A stretch of 64,000 bases of DNA from an uncultured Oscillospiraceae bacterium (GCA_947588955.1 CANPYX010000002.1:141310-205309); one strand, 5' to 3'; shown: positions 48,110-57,755, numbered from the stretch's first letter. Notes: generated from the sequence alone by a model not told the origin. Numbers and translations are program-made.

Positions 48110-49522
48110 TTACGCCTTGCGCTCCTTGAGCTCGGACTCCATCTTTGTGAGGGTGTTCTTGTCCAGGTTGTAGATGACGCCCAGGCCAACAAGCTGAAGG
48201 GCGGCGGAGAAGAGGTACGCTCCGGGGACGAGATAGCGCATATTGCGGGCGACCTCGGCGATCTGGTTGCCCTCGTTTTCCTCCACGTATCCCAGCGCCA
48301 CCATGATTACCAGAATCAGGGACGGTCCAAGGCCCTGTGCCAGCTTGCGGAAGAAGGAGTGGAGGGCGTAGACGGTGCCCTCCTCGCGGGTGCCGTGCTT
48401 CCACTCGTTGTAGTCTATGGCGTCGCCCATCATGGACCAGCTGACGGTGGAGTAGATACCCATGCCCAGGGCGTTTATGAGCTGGCAGCCCACGTAGATG
48501 CCGATGCCCTTGCCGTCGGGGGTGATGGGAAGTATGAGCATCAGCACACAGGCGGCGATGCTGACGAAGGCGCCCACTACGGACAGCTCCTTCTTGCCGT
48601 ACTTACCCACCATCTTCCTGGCAAGCGGCGTAAAGAGGATGATGGGCAGCATGGAGAACATGGAGACAATGCCGGAGATGCGGGCGTTGTGGAAGTAGGA
48701 CTGGAACAGCACGGTGACGGCGGCGGAGGCGCCCTGCATTCCCAGGAACATACCCATGGCGGCGAGGGTCGCGCCCACGGCGGGACGGTTGCTCAGGAAG
48801 TTTTTCATGGCCTTGAGGACGTTGAACTTCTGCCGCTCCTCGGAGACCTTCACGTTGTCCTCCACCCGTATGACGGTGTTGGCGATCATGAAGCGGAAGG
48901 CGATAAAGCCCAGGACGCCCATGACCAGGGCAACGAAGAACACCCGCTCGCCCATGATGTTGTTGTTGGAGTCGTAGATGAGGATGGGGATGAGCGCCAT
49001 GGTAGCGAGATTGCCCAGCATGGAGCCCACGCTGCGCCAGGCGGACAGGCTTGCCCTGTCGCCGGGGTCGTCGGAGATGAGGCTGAGAAGCGAGCCGTAG
49101 GGGACGTTGGCGATGGTGTAGAAGGCGTCCCAGATGACGTAGCCGCAGATGAACACGATGCCCTTGATGATCTCCTGGTCCTTGGGTATCCATGGGATGA
49201 AGCACAGCGCGCCCGCGAACATAAGCCCCACAGAGCCGAATGAGATGTATGCCAGGAACTTGTTGCGCCTATACTTGTGGCGGTCAGCGTCGATTATGGA
49301 GCCGAGCAGGGGGTCGTTGATGGCGTCCCAGATCTGGCACACCAGCAAAAGGGCGGCGTAGATAACGGAGTCCATCTTCATGAACTGGGTCCAGAAGATG
49401 AGCATTGTGCCCTTCAACGCGAAGGACATGTTGCAGCCGAAATCGCCGGCGGCGTAGGCCAGGGAGTCGCGTATGCCGAATTTGCGCGGGGAGGTCTGGT
49501 CTTTAACATTGGATTTGGCCAT
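48110..49522 (-). CDS. GPH-family sugar:cation symporter
   Basis: This 470-residue, 12-TM transporter of the glycoside-pentoside-hexuronide:cation symporter family (MelB/UidB type) has SLAYAAGDFGCNMSF, WDAINDPLLGSIIDADRHKYRRNKF as the first signature, IANVPYGSLLSLISDDPGDRASLSAWR as the second, and WSMMGDAIDYNEWKHGTREEGTVYAL near the C-terminus. It lies 58 bp downstream of the glycoside hydrolase gene, in the same operon. It probably imports the oligosaccharide or glucuronide cut by that enzyme, with Na+ or H+. RBS AAGGAGG. Confidence 0.95.
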   Translation of the reverse strand: MAKSNVKDQTSPRKFGIRDSLAYAAGDFGCNMSFALKGTMLIFWTQFMKMDSVIYAALLLVCQIWDAINDPLLGSIIDADRHKYRRNKFLAYISFGSVGLMFAGALCFIPWIPKDQEIIKGIVFICGYVIWDAFYTIANVPYGSLLSLISDDPGDRASLSAWRSVGSMLGNLATMALIPILIYDSNNNIMGERVFFVALVMGVLGFIAFRFMIANTVIRVEDNVKVSEERQKFNVLKAMKNFLSNRPAVGATLAAMGMFLGMQGASAAVTVLFQSYFHNARISGIVSMFSMLPIILFTPLARKMVGKYGKKELSVVGAFVSIAACVLMLILPITPDGKGIGIYVGCQLINALGMGIYSTVSWSMMGDAIDYNEWKHGTREEGTVYALHSFFRKLAQGLGPSLILVIMVALGYVEENEGNQIAEVARNMRYLVPGAYLFSAALQLVGLGVIYNLDKNTLTKMESELKERKA

Positions 49523-49580
49523 GGGATTTCCTCCTTTTAAAAATATACTATTTAATGCCTTCTTCCTGTTTTGGCGGCTG

Positions 49581-51851
49581 TCACGCCTTGTCGATTTTTA
49601 TAAGCTGGGCGTTGAGGGACTGGAGGAACCCGTCGGGCAGGAGCCCCGCGGCAAGACCCATCATCTTCTCCGGCGACATTGCCTTCATCATGTCCCACAT
49701 GCCCTCGCCGGGCTTGATGTCGAAGTTGGTGGCAAGCTTCACTGCCTTGGAGACAATGGCGTAGACCTCCGGGCACGACGCCATATCCCCCAGGGTATCG
49801 CGGACGGACCACTTGCCCTCAGGGAACTCCATGGGGGCGGAAAGGTCCATGCTCCCCACGGTCTTGAACCAGTTGGCGACGCCCTCGGCGCGCTCCCTTG
49901 CCTCCGGGAGTGTGTAGATGTCGGGCTCCGTCTCCACCTTCTCCAGCGTGGCGGTGTCGCACTCGTCCCCCGCCACGGCCTTGAGGATGTTGAAGCCGTC
50001 CCTCAACGCGACGGTGAACTCAAAGACCTTGTCCGCCTCCTGCTCCCCTACCGGCTCACCGTTCAGATAGAGAGTTACCTTGGGCTGGTTTGAGTAGACC
50101 TTCACAAGGGTGGTCTCCCCTGCCCTCTGCGCGTAGCGTTTGCCGCAGATGTGGACCATGGGTTCGGGGTTCCAGTATGCCTTGTAGATGTAGTAGCTGT
50201 CCTTGCGCGTCTTTCTGTCCATGGTGACGAGGCCCTTGTTGTTGCGGCCAGCCACGCCGCCCTCGTTACGCGCGGCGCAGCCGAAGTCGAACATGTTCCA
50301 CACGTGGCTGGACCATATCCATGGCCGGTCGTTGAGGACCTTTGCCATGTGCTCGTGGTAGAGCGCCTGGTACTCCTCGGAGTAGTCCTTGCACTTTGGA
50401 TCGGGACCGTGGTAGGTGATGATGCCCTCACAGCCGTACTCGGAAAGCCCAAGGCAAATGTTTGGATTGACCCTGTGGAAGTTGTCAAGCCAGGGCCCGT
50501 TGTCCTCCATCTTCCCACCGTACCAGCCGAAGTAGTGGTTGTAGCTCACAACGTCGGTGATGTGCTGCATGGGCGAGTCAATGGGCGTCATGGATACGTG
50601 GGCGATGGTTGTGAGGCGCGTGGGGTCCAGCTTGTGGGCAAGGGCGTTGAGCTCCACGTGGTTCTCCACCAGCTTTTCGCTGATGCCGCCAATGAGGATC
50701 TCGTTGGAGATGCCCCAGAAGCATATGGACGGGTGGTTGTAGTTCTGGACTATCAGCTCCGTAAGCTGCTGGACGCAGTTTTCGTGGGCGGCGGGGTCAG
50801 CATTGAATACGGAGATGAAGGGTATCTCCGCCCAGACCACAAAGCCCAGCACATCGCAGGCGTTGTAGAAATCCTGTGAGTGCTGATAGTGGGCAAGGCG
50901 TATGGTGTTGGCGCCCAGCTCCTTGATGATAGCGGCATCCTCCCAGTGGTCCTCGGCGGTGAGGGCGTTACCTATGTAGAGCCTGTCCTGGTGGCGGGAT
51001 ACGCCCCGGAGCGGCGTGGGCACGCCGTTCAAAATGAAGCCGCGCTCAGGGTCGCAGGAGAAGGAGCGGACGCCGGAATTGACGGTGAGCTCGTCATACG
51101 CCTCGTTGCGGCGCTGGAGCGTGGCGGTGACGGTGTAGAGGTACGGGTCGTCCGGGCTCCACAGGAACGGGTCGGGGACAAGAAGCTCGATGGCGGTGTC
51201 GTCCGCGGGCCGGCAGCCGGAGGCAACCTCCAGCTCGTCCTCGCCTTTGACGCTGTAGAGGACCGTGAAGTTGGGGTCGGGGTTTGTGACGAATGTCTCG
51301 ATCTTGAATTTCGCGCCGCCGCATTTTTCGCATAGGGTGGGCGTCACCATTATGCCGGGTCCGCCGTGGTAGTCAAGGTCGAAGTGGGTCTCCGGCACGC
51401 AGATGATGTTGACGCCCCGGTAGAGGCCGCCGTAGAAGGTGAAGTCGGCGGACTGGGGGTAAACGCTGTCCCTGTACTCGTTGGAGCAGTTTATCACCAG
51501 CAGGTTCTCCCCCTCGGTTACACACAGGTCGGTGACGTCGGCGCGGAAAGCGGAGTAGCCGCCCTCGTGGTATGCCACCTCCTGACCGTTGAAGAAAACC
51601 GTCGCCTGCTGCCCCGCCGCAAGCACCTCAACGTAGACGCGCCCTCCCTTAAGCGGCTGCTTCGGCGTGGGGAAGCTCCTGGCGTACCAATAGCTTCCCC
51701 TGTCATAGCTTCCGTTCCCGTCGTGACCGTCCACCGCGTTCCAGGTGTGCGGCAGGTCCACATCCTGCCAGTCAGCCGGGAGCGACACCGGAAGTCCGGC
51801 GTTTCTTTGGATGAACTTCCATCCCTTGTTTATGTTGATGACTTGTCGCAT
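49581..51851 (-). CDS. Glycoside hydrolase family 2 (beta-galactosidase/beta-glucuronidase type)
   Basis: This 756-residue cytosolic GH2 enzyme lacks a signal peptide. Domains: sugar-binding jelly roll (NINKGWKFIQRNAG...DLPHTWNAVDGHDG...), immunoglobulin-like domain (about residues 180-280), TIM barrel with GVSRHQDRLYIGNAL, RLAHYQHSQDFYNACD, CFWGISNEI with the acid/base Glu, LGLSEYGCEG with the nucleophile Glu, and a C-terminal Ig-like domain (TTLVKVYSNQPKVTLYLNG). The NxK motif of glucuronidases was not seen, so a galactosidase-like activity is somewhat more likely. A 90-residue tail of unknown role follows. Divergent LysR gene upstream. Confidence 0.93.
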   Translation of the reverse strand: MRQVININKGWKFIQRNAGLPVSLPADWQDVDLPHTWNAVDGHDGNGSYDRGSYWYARSFPTPKQPLKGGRVYVEVLAAGQQATVFFNGQEVAYHEGGYSAFRADVTDLCVTEGENLLVINCSNEYRDSVYPQSADFTFYGGLYRGVNIICVPETHFDLDYHGGPGIMVTPTLCEKCGGAKFKIETFVTNPDPNFTVLYSVKGEDELEVASGCRPADDTAIELLVPDPFLWSPDDPYLYTVTATLQRRNEAYDELTVNSGVRSFSCDPERGFILNGVPTPLRGVSRHQDRLYIGNALTAEDHWEDAAIIKELGANTIRLAHYQHSQDFYNACDVLGFVVWAEIPFISVFNADPAAHENCVQQLTELIVQNYNHPSICFWGISNEILIGGISEKLVENHVELNALAHKLDPTRLTTIAHVSMTPIDSPMQHITDVVSYNHYFGWYGGKMEDNGPWLDNFHRVNPNICLGLSEYGCEGIITYHGPDPKCKDYSEEYQALYHEHMAKVLNDRPWIWSSHVWNMFDFGCAARNEGGVAGRNNKGLVTMDRKTRKDSYYIYKAYWNPEPMVHICGKRYAQRAGETTLVKVYSNQPKVTLYLNGEPVGEQEADKVFEFTVALRDGFNILKAVAGDECDTATLEKVETEPDIYTLPEARERAEGVANWFKTVGSMDLSAPMEFPEGKWSVRDTLGDMASCPEVYAIVSKAVKLATNFDIKPGEGMWDMMKAMSPEKMMGLAAGLLPDGFLQSLNAQLIKIDKA

Positions 51852-52034
51852 TGCTCTCCTCCTTTTTGTGTTGTGATTTCATTCAATCCGCCAATTTTTC
51901 CAAGGTCTGATTACATTTTAATGTATAAAATGACGCAGAACAAATATCATTTTTTGCTTTTCCTATATACAAACGGATATATATGTGATAAAATAGCCTG
52001 TAGGAGCCAATTAAAGGGAAACGAGGTGGGAACC
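51852..52034. promoter_or_regulatory. Divergent control region between the GH2 and LysR genes
   Basis: This A/T-rich stretch contains TACATT-TT-AATGTA (51912-51925), a candidate regulator site. A possible LysR promoter, TATACA (51966) with TAAAAT (51989), is spaced 17 bp. LysR proteins usually bind such divergent regions and control both directions. Confidence 0.5.
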
Positions 52035-52919
52035 GTGAGCGTAACTCTGACGGCCATGCGGTATTTTGTTGAAGTGGCAAGGCGCGAGAGCTTTACCGAG
52101 GCGGCGGCTCGCCTCTATACGGCGCAGTCGAACCTCAGCAAAACGGTCTCAGGGCTTGAGCGGTCGCTGGGCGTTGAGCTCTTCTGCCGCGACGGGCGCT
52201 ATGTGCGGCTCACCGACGCCGGGAAGCTGCTCTACAATGAGTGGTCCCAGGCATTGGAGCAGATCGACAGTGCCATTCTCCAGGCGCGGAAGCTGGAACA
52301 GACGCGGAACAACACCGTGACTATCGGAGTTTTGGAGGGGATGAGCATCGCCTCCGGCGCGCCGGAGATGTTAAAAGAGCTGCAAGCGGGAAGTCCCGGC
52401 CTGCTCGTCCGGCTGGAACGGGGCGACCTCAGACATATCTGGCTGGAATTTGAGGCGGGAAGGTACGATCTCATTGTCACCAGCGAGCTTCGCCAAAGCC
52501 CGCACGCCGTACCTCCCTCCTGCGTCAGGCACGTGGCTGACACCTGCTGCGGCGTTGTTGCCATCAACGCCGAGAACCCCATGGCGAGGCACAGCGCCCT
52601 GACACTCTCCATGCTTCGCGATGAGAGCTTCGTGTCCCTGTCCAGGACATATTCGCCGGAGGGTTACGCCCTCATTCGTCAGGCGTGCCGGCAGGCGGGC
52701 TTCGAGCCCAGGGTGACTCTGGAGGCGTCCACCTTCGAGACGCTGATGCTTTACGTTGAGACGGGCGCGGGCGTTGCCGTTTTGAGCGGGAACAACCGTC
52801 TTATATCCGATTCCAACATCCGCCTCATACCCCTGGAGGATTTCTTATTCGACACGGCAGTCTATTGGCGCTCCGACCCCTCCTCCCCCGTCGTCCGCGC
52901 CATCAAAAGCATCATGTAG
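52035..52919 (+). CDS. LysR family transcriptional regulator
   Basis: This protein of about 294 residues has an N-terminal winged helix (LTAMRYFVEVARRESFTEAA, ARLYTAQSNLSKTVSGLERS, LGVELFCRDGRYVRLTDAG) and a periplasmic-binding-like ligand domain from about residue 95. The start is GTG 52035 with GAGGTGG at 6 bp, which puts the LxxMRYF motif in its usual place. Far more upstream codons are open, but they lie antisense to the GH2 gene. It is divergent from the GH2-symporter operon and likely controls it in response to a sugar. Confidence 0.92.
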   Translation: MSVTLTAMRYFVEVARRESFTEAAARLYTAQSNLSKTVSGLERSLGVELFCRDGRYVRLTDAGKLLYNEWSQALEQIDSAILQARKLEQTRNNTVTIGVLEGMSIASGAPEMLKELQAGSPGLLVRLERGDLRHIWLEFEAGRYDLIVTSELRQSPHAVPPSCVRHVADTCCGVVAINAENPMARHSALTLSMLRDESFVSLSRTYSPEGYALIRQACRQAGFEPRVTLEASTFETLMLYVETGAGVAVLSGNNRLISDSNIRLIPLEDFLFDTAVYWRSDPSSPVVRAIKSIM

Positions 52920-52938
52920 CCCACCAAATATACACTAA

Positions 52939-52971
52939 GGACGCCCCGATATTTGGGCGTCCCGCTTTTTT
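52939..52971 (+). terminator. Terminator of the LysR gene
   Basis: GGACGCCC and GGGCGTCC with an 8-nt loop are followed by CGCTTTTTT, 19 bp beyond the stop. Confidence 0.9.
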
Positions 52972-53026
52972 AACTTAAGGGTGATCCGCTACCGCCGGCA
53001 GGCAGAACCGTGCCCGTAGGCGCCGG

Positions 53027-54328
53027 TCATTTCAGCGTAATATATTTCGGGTCGGCGGATGTGCACCGGGGCCAGAATTCCGTACCGGCTCCGTTTGGGT
53101 CCCCTGTCTTCATGAAATTGGTCCAGTAGGTGACCATCTTATCCGACAGCTCCCGGTCATGCTTCTCCATCGGACGCCAGCAGTAGTCCAGGCTCCCGAA
53201 CACGTACCACAGCTCGGCGGAGTGGAAGGACCCCGCGTCGTCGCCGGGGAGCTTCCTGTCGAAGTAATAGACCCAGACGGGGCTGTCCGTATGCGCGGCG
53301 TAGGCGATGTTGCCCCGGTGCATGGGGCTGTTTTCCGGGCAGGGGTTCTCCTTTGACGCGGTCAGATCATCGCCGTTGGCGCCGAGAATATAGGGCACCG
53401 GAGCGCACTTGCCCTGAGCGATTAGCTCGTTCACGTCCTCGGAAATGAGCTCCCCGTCTATGACGGGCACGTATGGCATACCCTTTCGCCGGATAAACGC
53501 CTGTGCAAGGGCCTTTTCAAGGGCGGGAAGCAGCTCCTCATAGGCGGCGGTGCGAAGTCTCTCCTCACCGCCTCCAAGGGCGTCGATAAGGTCGTCCGCG
53601 AAGGTCTCCGCGGCCTCCCGCGTCCTGGTCACACCCAGGGGGTTTTTGTATCCGCCGCCGCTCTGGAGGATCATTTTGTGGAAAAGCCCCCGCGCCGCCC
53701 GTGAAACAGCCAGGATTTGCAGGCTCATTGCCCCGGCGGACTGTCCGAATACGGTGACGTTTTCAGGGTCCCCGCCGAAGGCGGCGATGTTTTCCCGTAC
53801 CCACCGGAGCGCCGCGATCTGGTCCCAAAGGCCGTAATTGCCGCCGCAGGGGGCGCGCCCCTCGGAAAGAGCCGGGTGGCACAGGAAGCCCAGCGCGCCA
53901 AGCCGGTAGTTGACTGTCACGACGATGACCCCCCGGCGGACAAGCTCAGCTGCCACAAAGGGCAGGTTGCTGCCGGCGCCGCCCATGAACGCGCCTCCGT
54001 GGACGTAGACCGCCACCGGGAGCTTCTCCCTCTCCCCCTCCGGTGCCCACACGTTCAGGTAGAGGCAGTCCTCGGATATGGGCGCGTCAAAATCAGGATT
54101 CGAATAGAACTCCTTTTTATAGAAGGTGTCGTTGGGGTTGCCGAACTGTACGCTCTTATTGCCCCACCTGTCGGCCCTCAGCACACCCTCCCACGGCTCC
54201 GGCGGCTGGGGACGGCGGAAGCGCCGGTCTCCCGTGGGCGGCGCGGCGTAGGGTATCCCTTTAAAAACGGCGCATCCGTCCAGGGATACGCCCTCGACTC
54301 TTCCGTATTTCGTTGAAATAATAGTCAT
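53027..54328 (-). CDS. Type B carboxylesterase/lipase family protein
   Basis: This 433-residue cytosolic alpha/beta hydrolase of the carboxylesterase type has FKGIPYAAPPTGDRRF, SEDCLYLNVWAP, YVHGGAFMGGAGS as the oxyanion hole, GDPENVTVFGQSAGAMS with the nucleophile Ser, and an acid residue and His further on. The usual 500-residue form is shortened. ATG 54328 has AAAGGAG at 6 bp. It is the last gene of the operon with the ABC importer and YesM-type sensor, and probably removes acyl groups from the imported sugar. No signal peptide. Confidence 0.9.
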   Translation of the reverse strand: MTIISTKYGRVEGVSLDGCAVFKGIPYAAPPTGDRRFRRPQPPEPWEGVLRADRWGNKSVQFGNPNDTFYKKEFYSNPDFDAPISEDCLYLNVWAPEGEREKLPVAVYVHGGAFMGGAGSNLPFVAAELVRRGVIVVTVNYRLGALGFLCHPALSEGRAPCGGNYGLWDQIAALRWVRENIAAFGGDPENVTVFGQSAGAMSLQILAVSRAARGLFHKMILQSGGGYKNPLGVTRTREAAETFADDLIDALGGGEERLRTAAYEELLPALEKALAQAFIRRKGMPYVPVIDGELISEDVNELIAQGKCAPVPYILGANGDDLTASKENPCPENSPMHRGNIAYAAHTDSPVWVYYFDRKLPGDDAGSFHSAELWYVFGSLDYCWRPMEKHDRELSDKMVTYWTNFMKTGDPNGAGTEFWPRCTSADPKYITLK

Positions 54329-54364
54329 GTTCTTCTCCTTTCTGCCCGCGGGCACGGAAAGCAT

Positions 54365-54706
54365 TTACTGGTTCCTTTGCCTGTACTCCTGGGGCGTAAG
54401 ACCGGTCTGTTCGCGGAACACCTTGGTAAAGTACGATGAATAGCTGATTCCCACCCGCTCGGATATGCGTGTGATGGACAGGCTCGTCTTTGTGAGCAGC
54501 TGCTTTGCCACGGCGATACGTTTTTTCGTGATGTAGGAGGAGATGGACATCCCCGTCTCCTTCTTGAATACCCGCCCCAGGTGTCCGGGACTTATGTGGA
54601 CCATAGCGGCAAGCTCGTCTCTCTGCAGGTTCCCCTCGGAAAGGTTGTCGCTGATGAGCTTTTTCACCTGTTCCACGATCTGGGCGGAGTTTTCCATGTC
54701 CTCCAT
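54365..54706 (-). CDS. AraC-type DNA-binding half of a split YesN-like regulator
   Basis: This 113-residue protein is an AraC-family double helix-turn-helix: LQRDELAAMVHISPGHLGRVFKKETG and ITRISERVGISYSSYFTKVFREQTGLTPQEYR. Normally this forms the C-terminus of YesN-type response regulators. Here it starts with its own ATG, two bases after the stop of the receiver-domain gene and in another frame. The first 20 residues resemble the linker helix of YesN proteins. Either the two work as separate proteins or a frameshift has split one gene. Confidence 0.88.
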   Translation of the reverse strand: MEDMENSAQIVEQVKKLISDNLSEGNLQRDELAAMVHISPGHLGRVFKKETGMSISSYITKKRIAVAKQLLTKTSLSITRISERVGISYSSYFTKVFREQTGLTPQEYRQRNQ

Positions 54707-54708
54707 GT

Positions 54709-55107
54709 TCAGACCCCGCCGTCCTCGTTTTCCAGCTTCTCCTCCACCCGCCTGAGGATCGCCGCCAGCTCGTCATATGGGAGCGGCTTCAAAAGGTAGT
54801 CGTCCACGCCCAGCCTCAGCGCCTCAAGGGCGTAGGAGAATTCCGCGTGTCCGGTATAAAAAACCGAGTGTATCTCTGGCCTGTTGCTCCGTATCCATTT
54901 GATGAGCTCAAGCCCTCCGGCGCCGGGCATTTCGATGTCCGTCACCACAATGTCCACGTCCTTCTTGCAGAGAATATCAACAGCCTCGTCAAAGCTGTGC
55001 GCTTTGTAGAGACGGGAAACGTTAAGCCCGTCCCAGTCAACACCGGCCTCCAGGCCGAGAATGGCAAGCTTCTCATCGTCCACAATCAGGACGGAATATT
55101 TTCTCAT
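54709..55107 (-). CDS. Response regulator receiver domain, half of a split YesN-like regulator
   Basis: This 132-residue CheY-like receiver has VLIVDDEKLAILGLE with the acidic pocket, the phosphorylated Asp in DIVVTDIEMPGAGGLEL, Thr in VFYTGHAEFSYALEAL and Lys in DYLLKPLPYDEL. YesN-type regulators continue for about 400 residues into an AraC domain, but this frame stops at 54709 and the DNA-binding part is encoded by the next gene. The gene is 18 bp after the sensor kinase gene. The pair presumably senses sugars through the kinase and activates the import operon. Confidence 0.92.
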   Translation of the reverse strand: MRKYSVLIVDDEKLAILGLEAGVDWDGLNVSRLYKAHSFDEAVDILCKKDVDIVVTDIEMPGAGGLELIKWIRSNRPEIHSVFYTGHAEFSYALEALRLGVDDYLLKPLPYDELAAILRRVEEKLENEDGGV

Positions 55108-55125
55108 TTACTATCCTCTCGTTTC

Positions 55126-56847
55126 CTAAATGTCTTCATCATCCAGCTCCACGTCGTCGGAAATGTACGGTATGCGGACCGTTGTCACGGCTCCGTTTTC
55201 ACTGCGTATCTCCATATCCGCCCTGTCCCCGTAGACGATCTTCAAACGGTTATATATGTTGGTGAGCCCGATGTGACCTCCGTCAATCTCATGGTTGCGC
55301 CAATCGGAGCTCAGCACGTTTTCGCTGTACCCCATGCCGTTGTCCCGTATCTCGATCACCAGCGTCTCGCCGTCCCCGTCAAGGCTCACATTTACGCTCG
55401 CCAGGAAGGGCTTGCCGGGTACAGAGGCGTATTTAACCGAGTTTTCCACGAAGCCCTCAATGACAAATGGCGGCACCAAAGCGCCCCGCAACTTTTCGGG
55501 GGAGTTTATTTCACAGCGTATGTCGCTGCCGTAGCGTATCCGGGATATCTCGATGTAGCCCCGCACGTGCTCCAGCTCCCGCCACAGCTCCACCATCTCG
55601 GAGGCGTCCCGGAACATGTACCGGGAGTACGCCACCACCGCGGTGGATACCTTCTGGATGGCGTCATAATCCTGCCTCTGGGCGAGGGAGTATATGATGT
55701 TGAACATATTCGCGTAAAAATGGGGCTTTATCTGAAGCTGCAAATACTGCATCGTCGCCTTTTGCACACGCAGCTCGCTTTCGTATTTCTCAATCTTCAA
55801 CCGCTTTATCTGACTGACCATATGGTTGAAGGAGCGGGTGAGCGTCCCAAGCTCCAAAATTCGCGAGTCCGTGGCAATGCTTATGTCCAGGTCGCCTCCC
55901 GCCACCTCCTCCATGCTGCCGGCAATGGCGTTGATTGGCCTGCCCACCTTGGCGTTCAGCCGTTTGAACATCAGCGGCAAGGCCACCATCAGCGACAGGA
56001 TCAGCAGCGCCGACACCGCGTAGTAGGCGGCCATGTTTCCGATAATAGTCCGCCGTGGCGTCAAAATACCGAAATACCAGCCGGAGCGGTCGGAGATGTA
56101 GCCCGTTTGCAGGCACAGCCTTCCGCCAACCCGTATATACTTTCCTTCAGTTTCCGGACCCAGCGGTCCGGTGAGCCCGGAGCCCGCCAGAATCCTGCCG
56201 CCGGAGGAGACAAACGCCATGTCGGAGCCGTTGGGATTGGCGTATTGAAGCGTTTTTAAAAGCTTCCCTGACGATACGCAGACAACAATGTAGCTGGAGT
56301 CAATGCGCATGATGCGCAGAAGGTGCGTCCCGCTATCTCCCTCAAAGACCATATAACGGTCGATCCCGTAAAGCTCATCAGCCAAAATTTTCTCGCCAAA
56401 GTACGTTTTCAGCTCCCTGCGGACCGGGAAGCTACCGTCCTTGCCCGCCTCCAAAGTGAACACCTCCCCGTCGCGAGGGGTGCAAACCACAATGGACTCG
56501 ATCATATCTGACCAGCTGACAAGGCTCTGCAGGCTCGTCATCACCTCGATGCGCGCCTGGGAAAGCTCGGCAGGGTCCATCTCGCTTCCAAGGATGCGGA
56601 ACCTGGAGGGCACGACTGCCGTTTCCCCGCCGTACAGCGATTCATAAATGAAGCTGTCCACACCATCCAGTGCGGACTCTATATCCTCTTGGACAATGTG
56701 GACATTTTCGCGTATGTTCTGCTCCGCCCTGCGGGTGAGGCCGGCGAGTATAAAGACCTGTGCGGTCAGAGATATCACCGCCAGCACGGCAGTGAGGCCG
56801 AGCCAGTACTTTCTGAGCCAGCTGTTGAGTGATATCTCTGACGCCAT
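55126..56847 (-). CDS. YesM-type sensor histidine kinase
   Basis: This protein of about 573 residues has TM helices near residues 12-32 and 270-290, an extracellular sensor domain between them, a HAMP domain (NAIAGSMEEVAGGDLDISI), a dimer helix LQLQIKPHFYANMFNIIYSLA with the phosphorylated His, and an ATPase domain with NSVKYA and IRDNGMGYSENVL. This is the His_kinase/LytS-like group typical of carbohydrate-sensing YesM/YesN pairs. ATG 56847 has AAGG upstream. It follows the permease gene by 10 bp. Confidence 0.93.
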   Translation of the reverse strand: MASEISLNSWLRKYWLGLTAVLAVISLTAQVFILAGLTRRAEQNIRENVHIVQEDIESALDGVDSFIYESLYGGETAVVPSRFRILGSEMDPAELSQARIEVMTSLQSLVSWSDMIESIVVCTPRDGEVFTLEAGKDGSFPVRRELKTYFGEKILADELYGIDRYMVFEGDSGTHLLRIMRIDSSYIVVCVSSGKLLKTLQYANPNGSDMAFVSSGGRILAGSGLTGPLGPETEGKYIRVGGRLCLQTGYISDRSGWYFGILTPRRTIIGNMAAYYAVSALLILSLMVALPLMFKRLNAKVGRPINAIAGSMEEVAGGDLDISIATDSRILELGTLTRSFNHMVSQIKRLKIEKYESELRVQKATMQYLQLQIKPHFYANMFNIIYSLAQRQDYDAIQKVSTAVVAYSRYMFRDASEMVELWRELEHVRGYIEISRIRYGSDIRCEINSPEKLRGALVPPFVIEGFVENSVKYASVPGKPFLASVNVSLDGDGETLVIEIRDNGMGYSENVLSSDWRNHEIDGGHIGLTNIYNRLKIVYGDRADMEIRSENGAVTTVRIPYISDDVELDDEDI

Positions 56848-56857
56848 AAGACGCACC

Positions 56858-57742
56858 TTATCCTTTCACCGCGCCGACGGTCAGGCCCTTCATGTAATAC
56901 TTCTGGAAGAAGGGATACAGAATGATCATGGGCAGCATTCCCACCACGGCGATGGCAAGCCTCAGTGACAGGGAGGGAATCGAGGCGGAATCCGTCGCTA
57001 CGCTGGACGCGTCCATGGATTGGGCCAAATACTGGGCGTTGGTAAGCATATTGTTGAGAAGCGCCTGGATACCGACCAGGTTCTTGTCTGTTATATAGTA
57101 TAAACTATTTGTCCAGTCATTCCAATACATAAGCGCCTTCATAAAGCCGATGGTCGCCAAAATCGGGAGGCTCAGGGGAAGAACAATCTTGAAGAAGATC
57201 CCGAATTCGCTCTCGCCGTCCATGCGTGCGCTCTCCAAAACCTCCTTGGGTATGTTGTTCTGGAAGTAGGAGCGGCAGATCATGATGTGGAAGGAGGAGC
57301 ACAGAAGGTTTGGTATGAGCAGCGCCCAGATCTTGTTCTTTATATGGAACATCTGGGTCCACATCATGTAGCTGGGCACGAGGCCGCCGGAGAAGAGCAT
57401 GGTAAAGAGAACAAAGAAGCTGAGAAAGCTCTTGCCCGGAAGCTCTGGGACCGTCAGCGTGTAAGCGAACATGGTGGTGATTATAATGCTCGCCAGGGTG
57501 CCCACCAGAGTCACGATGATGGTTATCATGTAGGAGCGGAACACGCTGCCCTCGGCAAATATATATTTGTATGCCGACAAATCGAAATTTTTGGGGATAA
57601 GCGAATAGCCGTACTTGATGATGTCAGCCTCGGCGGACATGGAGGACATAATGAGAAGCGCCAGGGGAAACAGCACCAGGAAGGACATGATTATCATGAT
57701 GATGTGGTCCGCGACCTGGAATTTCGTGTCTTTTCTTACCAT
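56858..57742 (-). CDS. Carbohydrate ABC transporter permease, LplC type
   Basis: This 294-residue permease has six TM helices: DHIIMIIMSFLVLFPLALLIM at the start, FVLFTMLFSGGLVPSYM, and the cytoplasmic EAA-like loop ESARMDGESEFGIFFKIVLPLSLPILATI. LplC/YtcP proteins pair with LplB for oligosaccharide import. ATG 57742 has AAGGAGGG upstream. It lies 13 bp downstream of the LplB-type gene. No ATPase gene is encoded here; such systems use a shared multi-sugar ATPase (MsmX type). Confidence 0.94.
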   Translation of the reverse strand: MVRKDTKFQVADHIIMIIMSFLVLFPLALLIMSSMSAEADIIKYGYSLIPKNFDLSAYKYIFAEGSVFRSYMITIIVTLVGTLASIIITTMFAYTLTVPELPGKSFLSFFVLFTMLFSGGLVPSYMMWTQMFHIKNKIWALLIPNLLCSSFHIMICRSYFQNNIPKEVLESARMDGESEFGIFFKIVLPLSLPILATIGFMKALMYWNDWTNSLYYITDKNLVGIQALLNNMLTNAQYLAQSMDASSVATDSASIPSLSLRLAIAVVGMLPMIILYPFFQKYYMKGLTVGAVKG

Positions 57743-57755
57743 TATTGTACCCTCC

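Noticed and set aside
54847..56259. Long plus-strand open frame of about 470 codons
   Set aside because: It is antisense to the response regulator and sensor kinase genes, whose motifs are clear.
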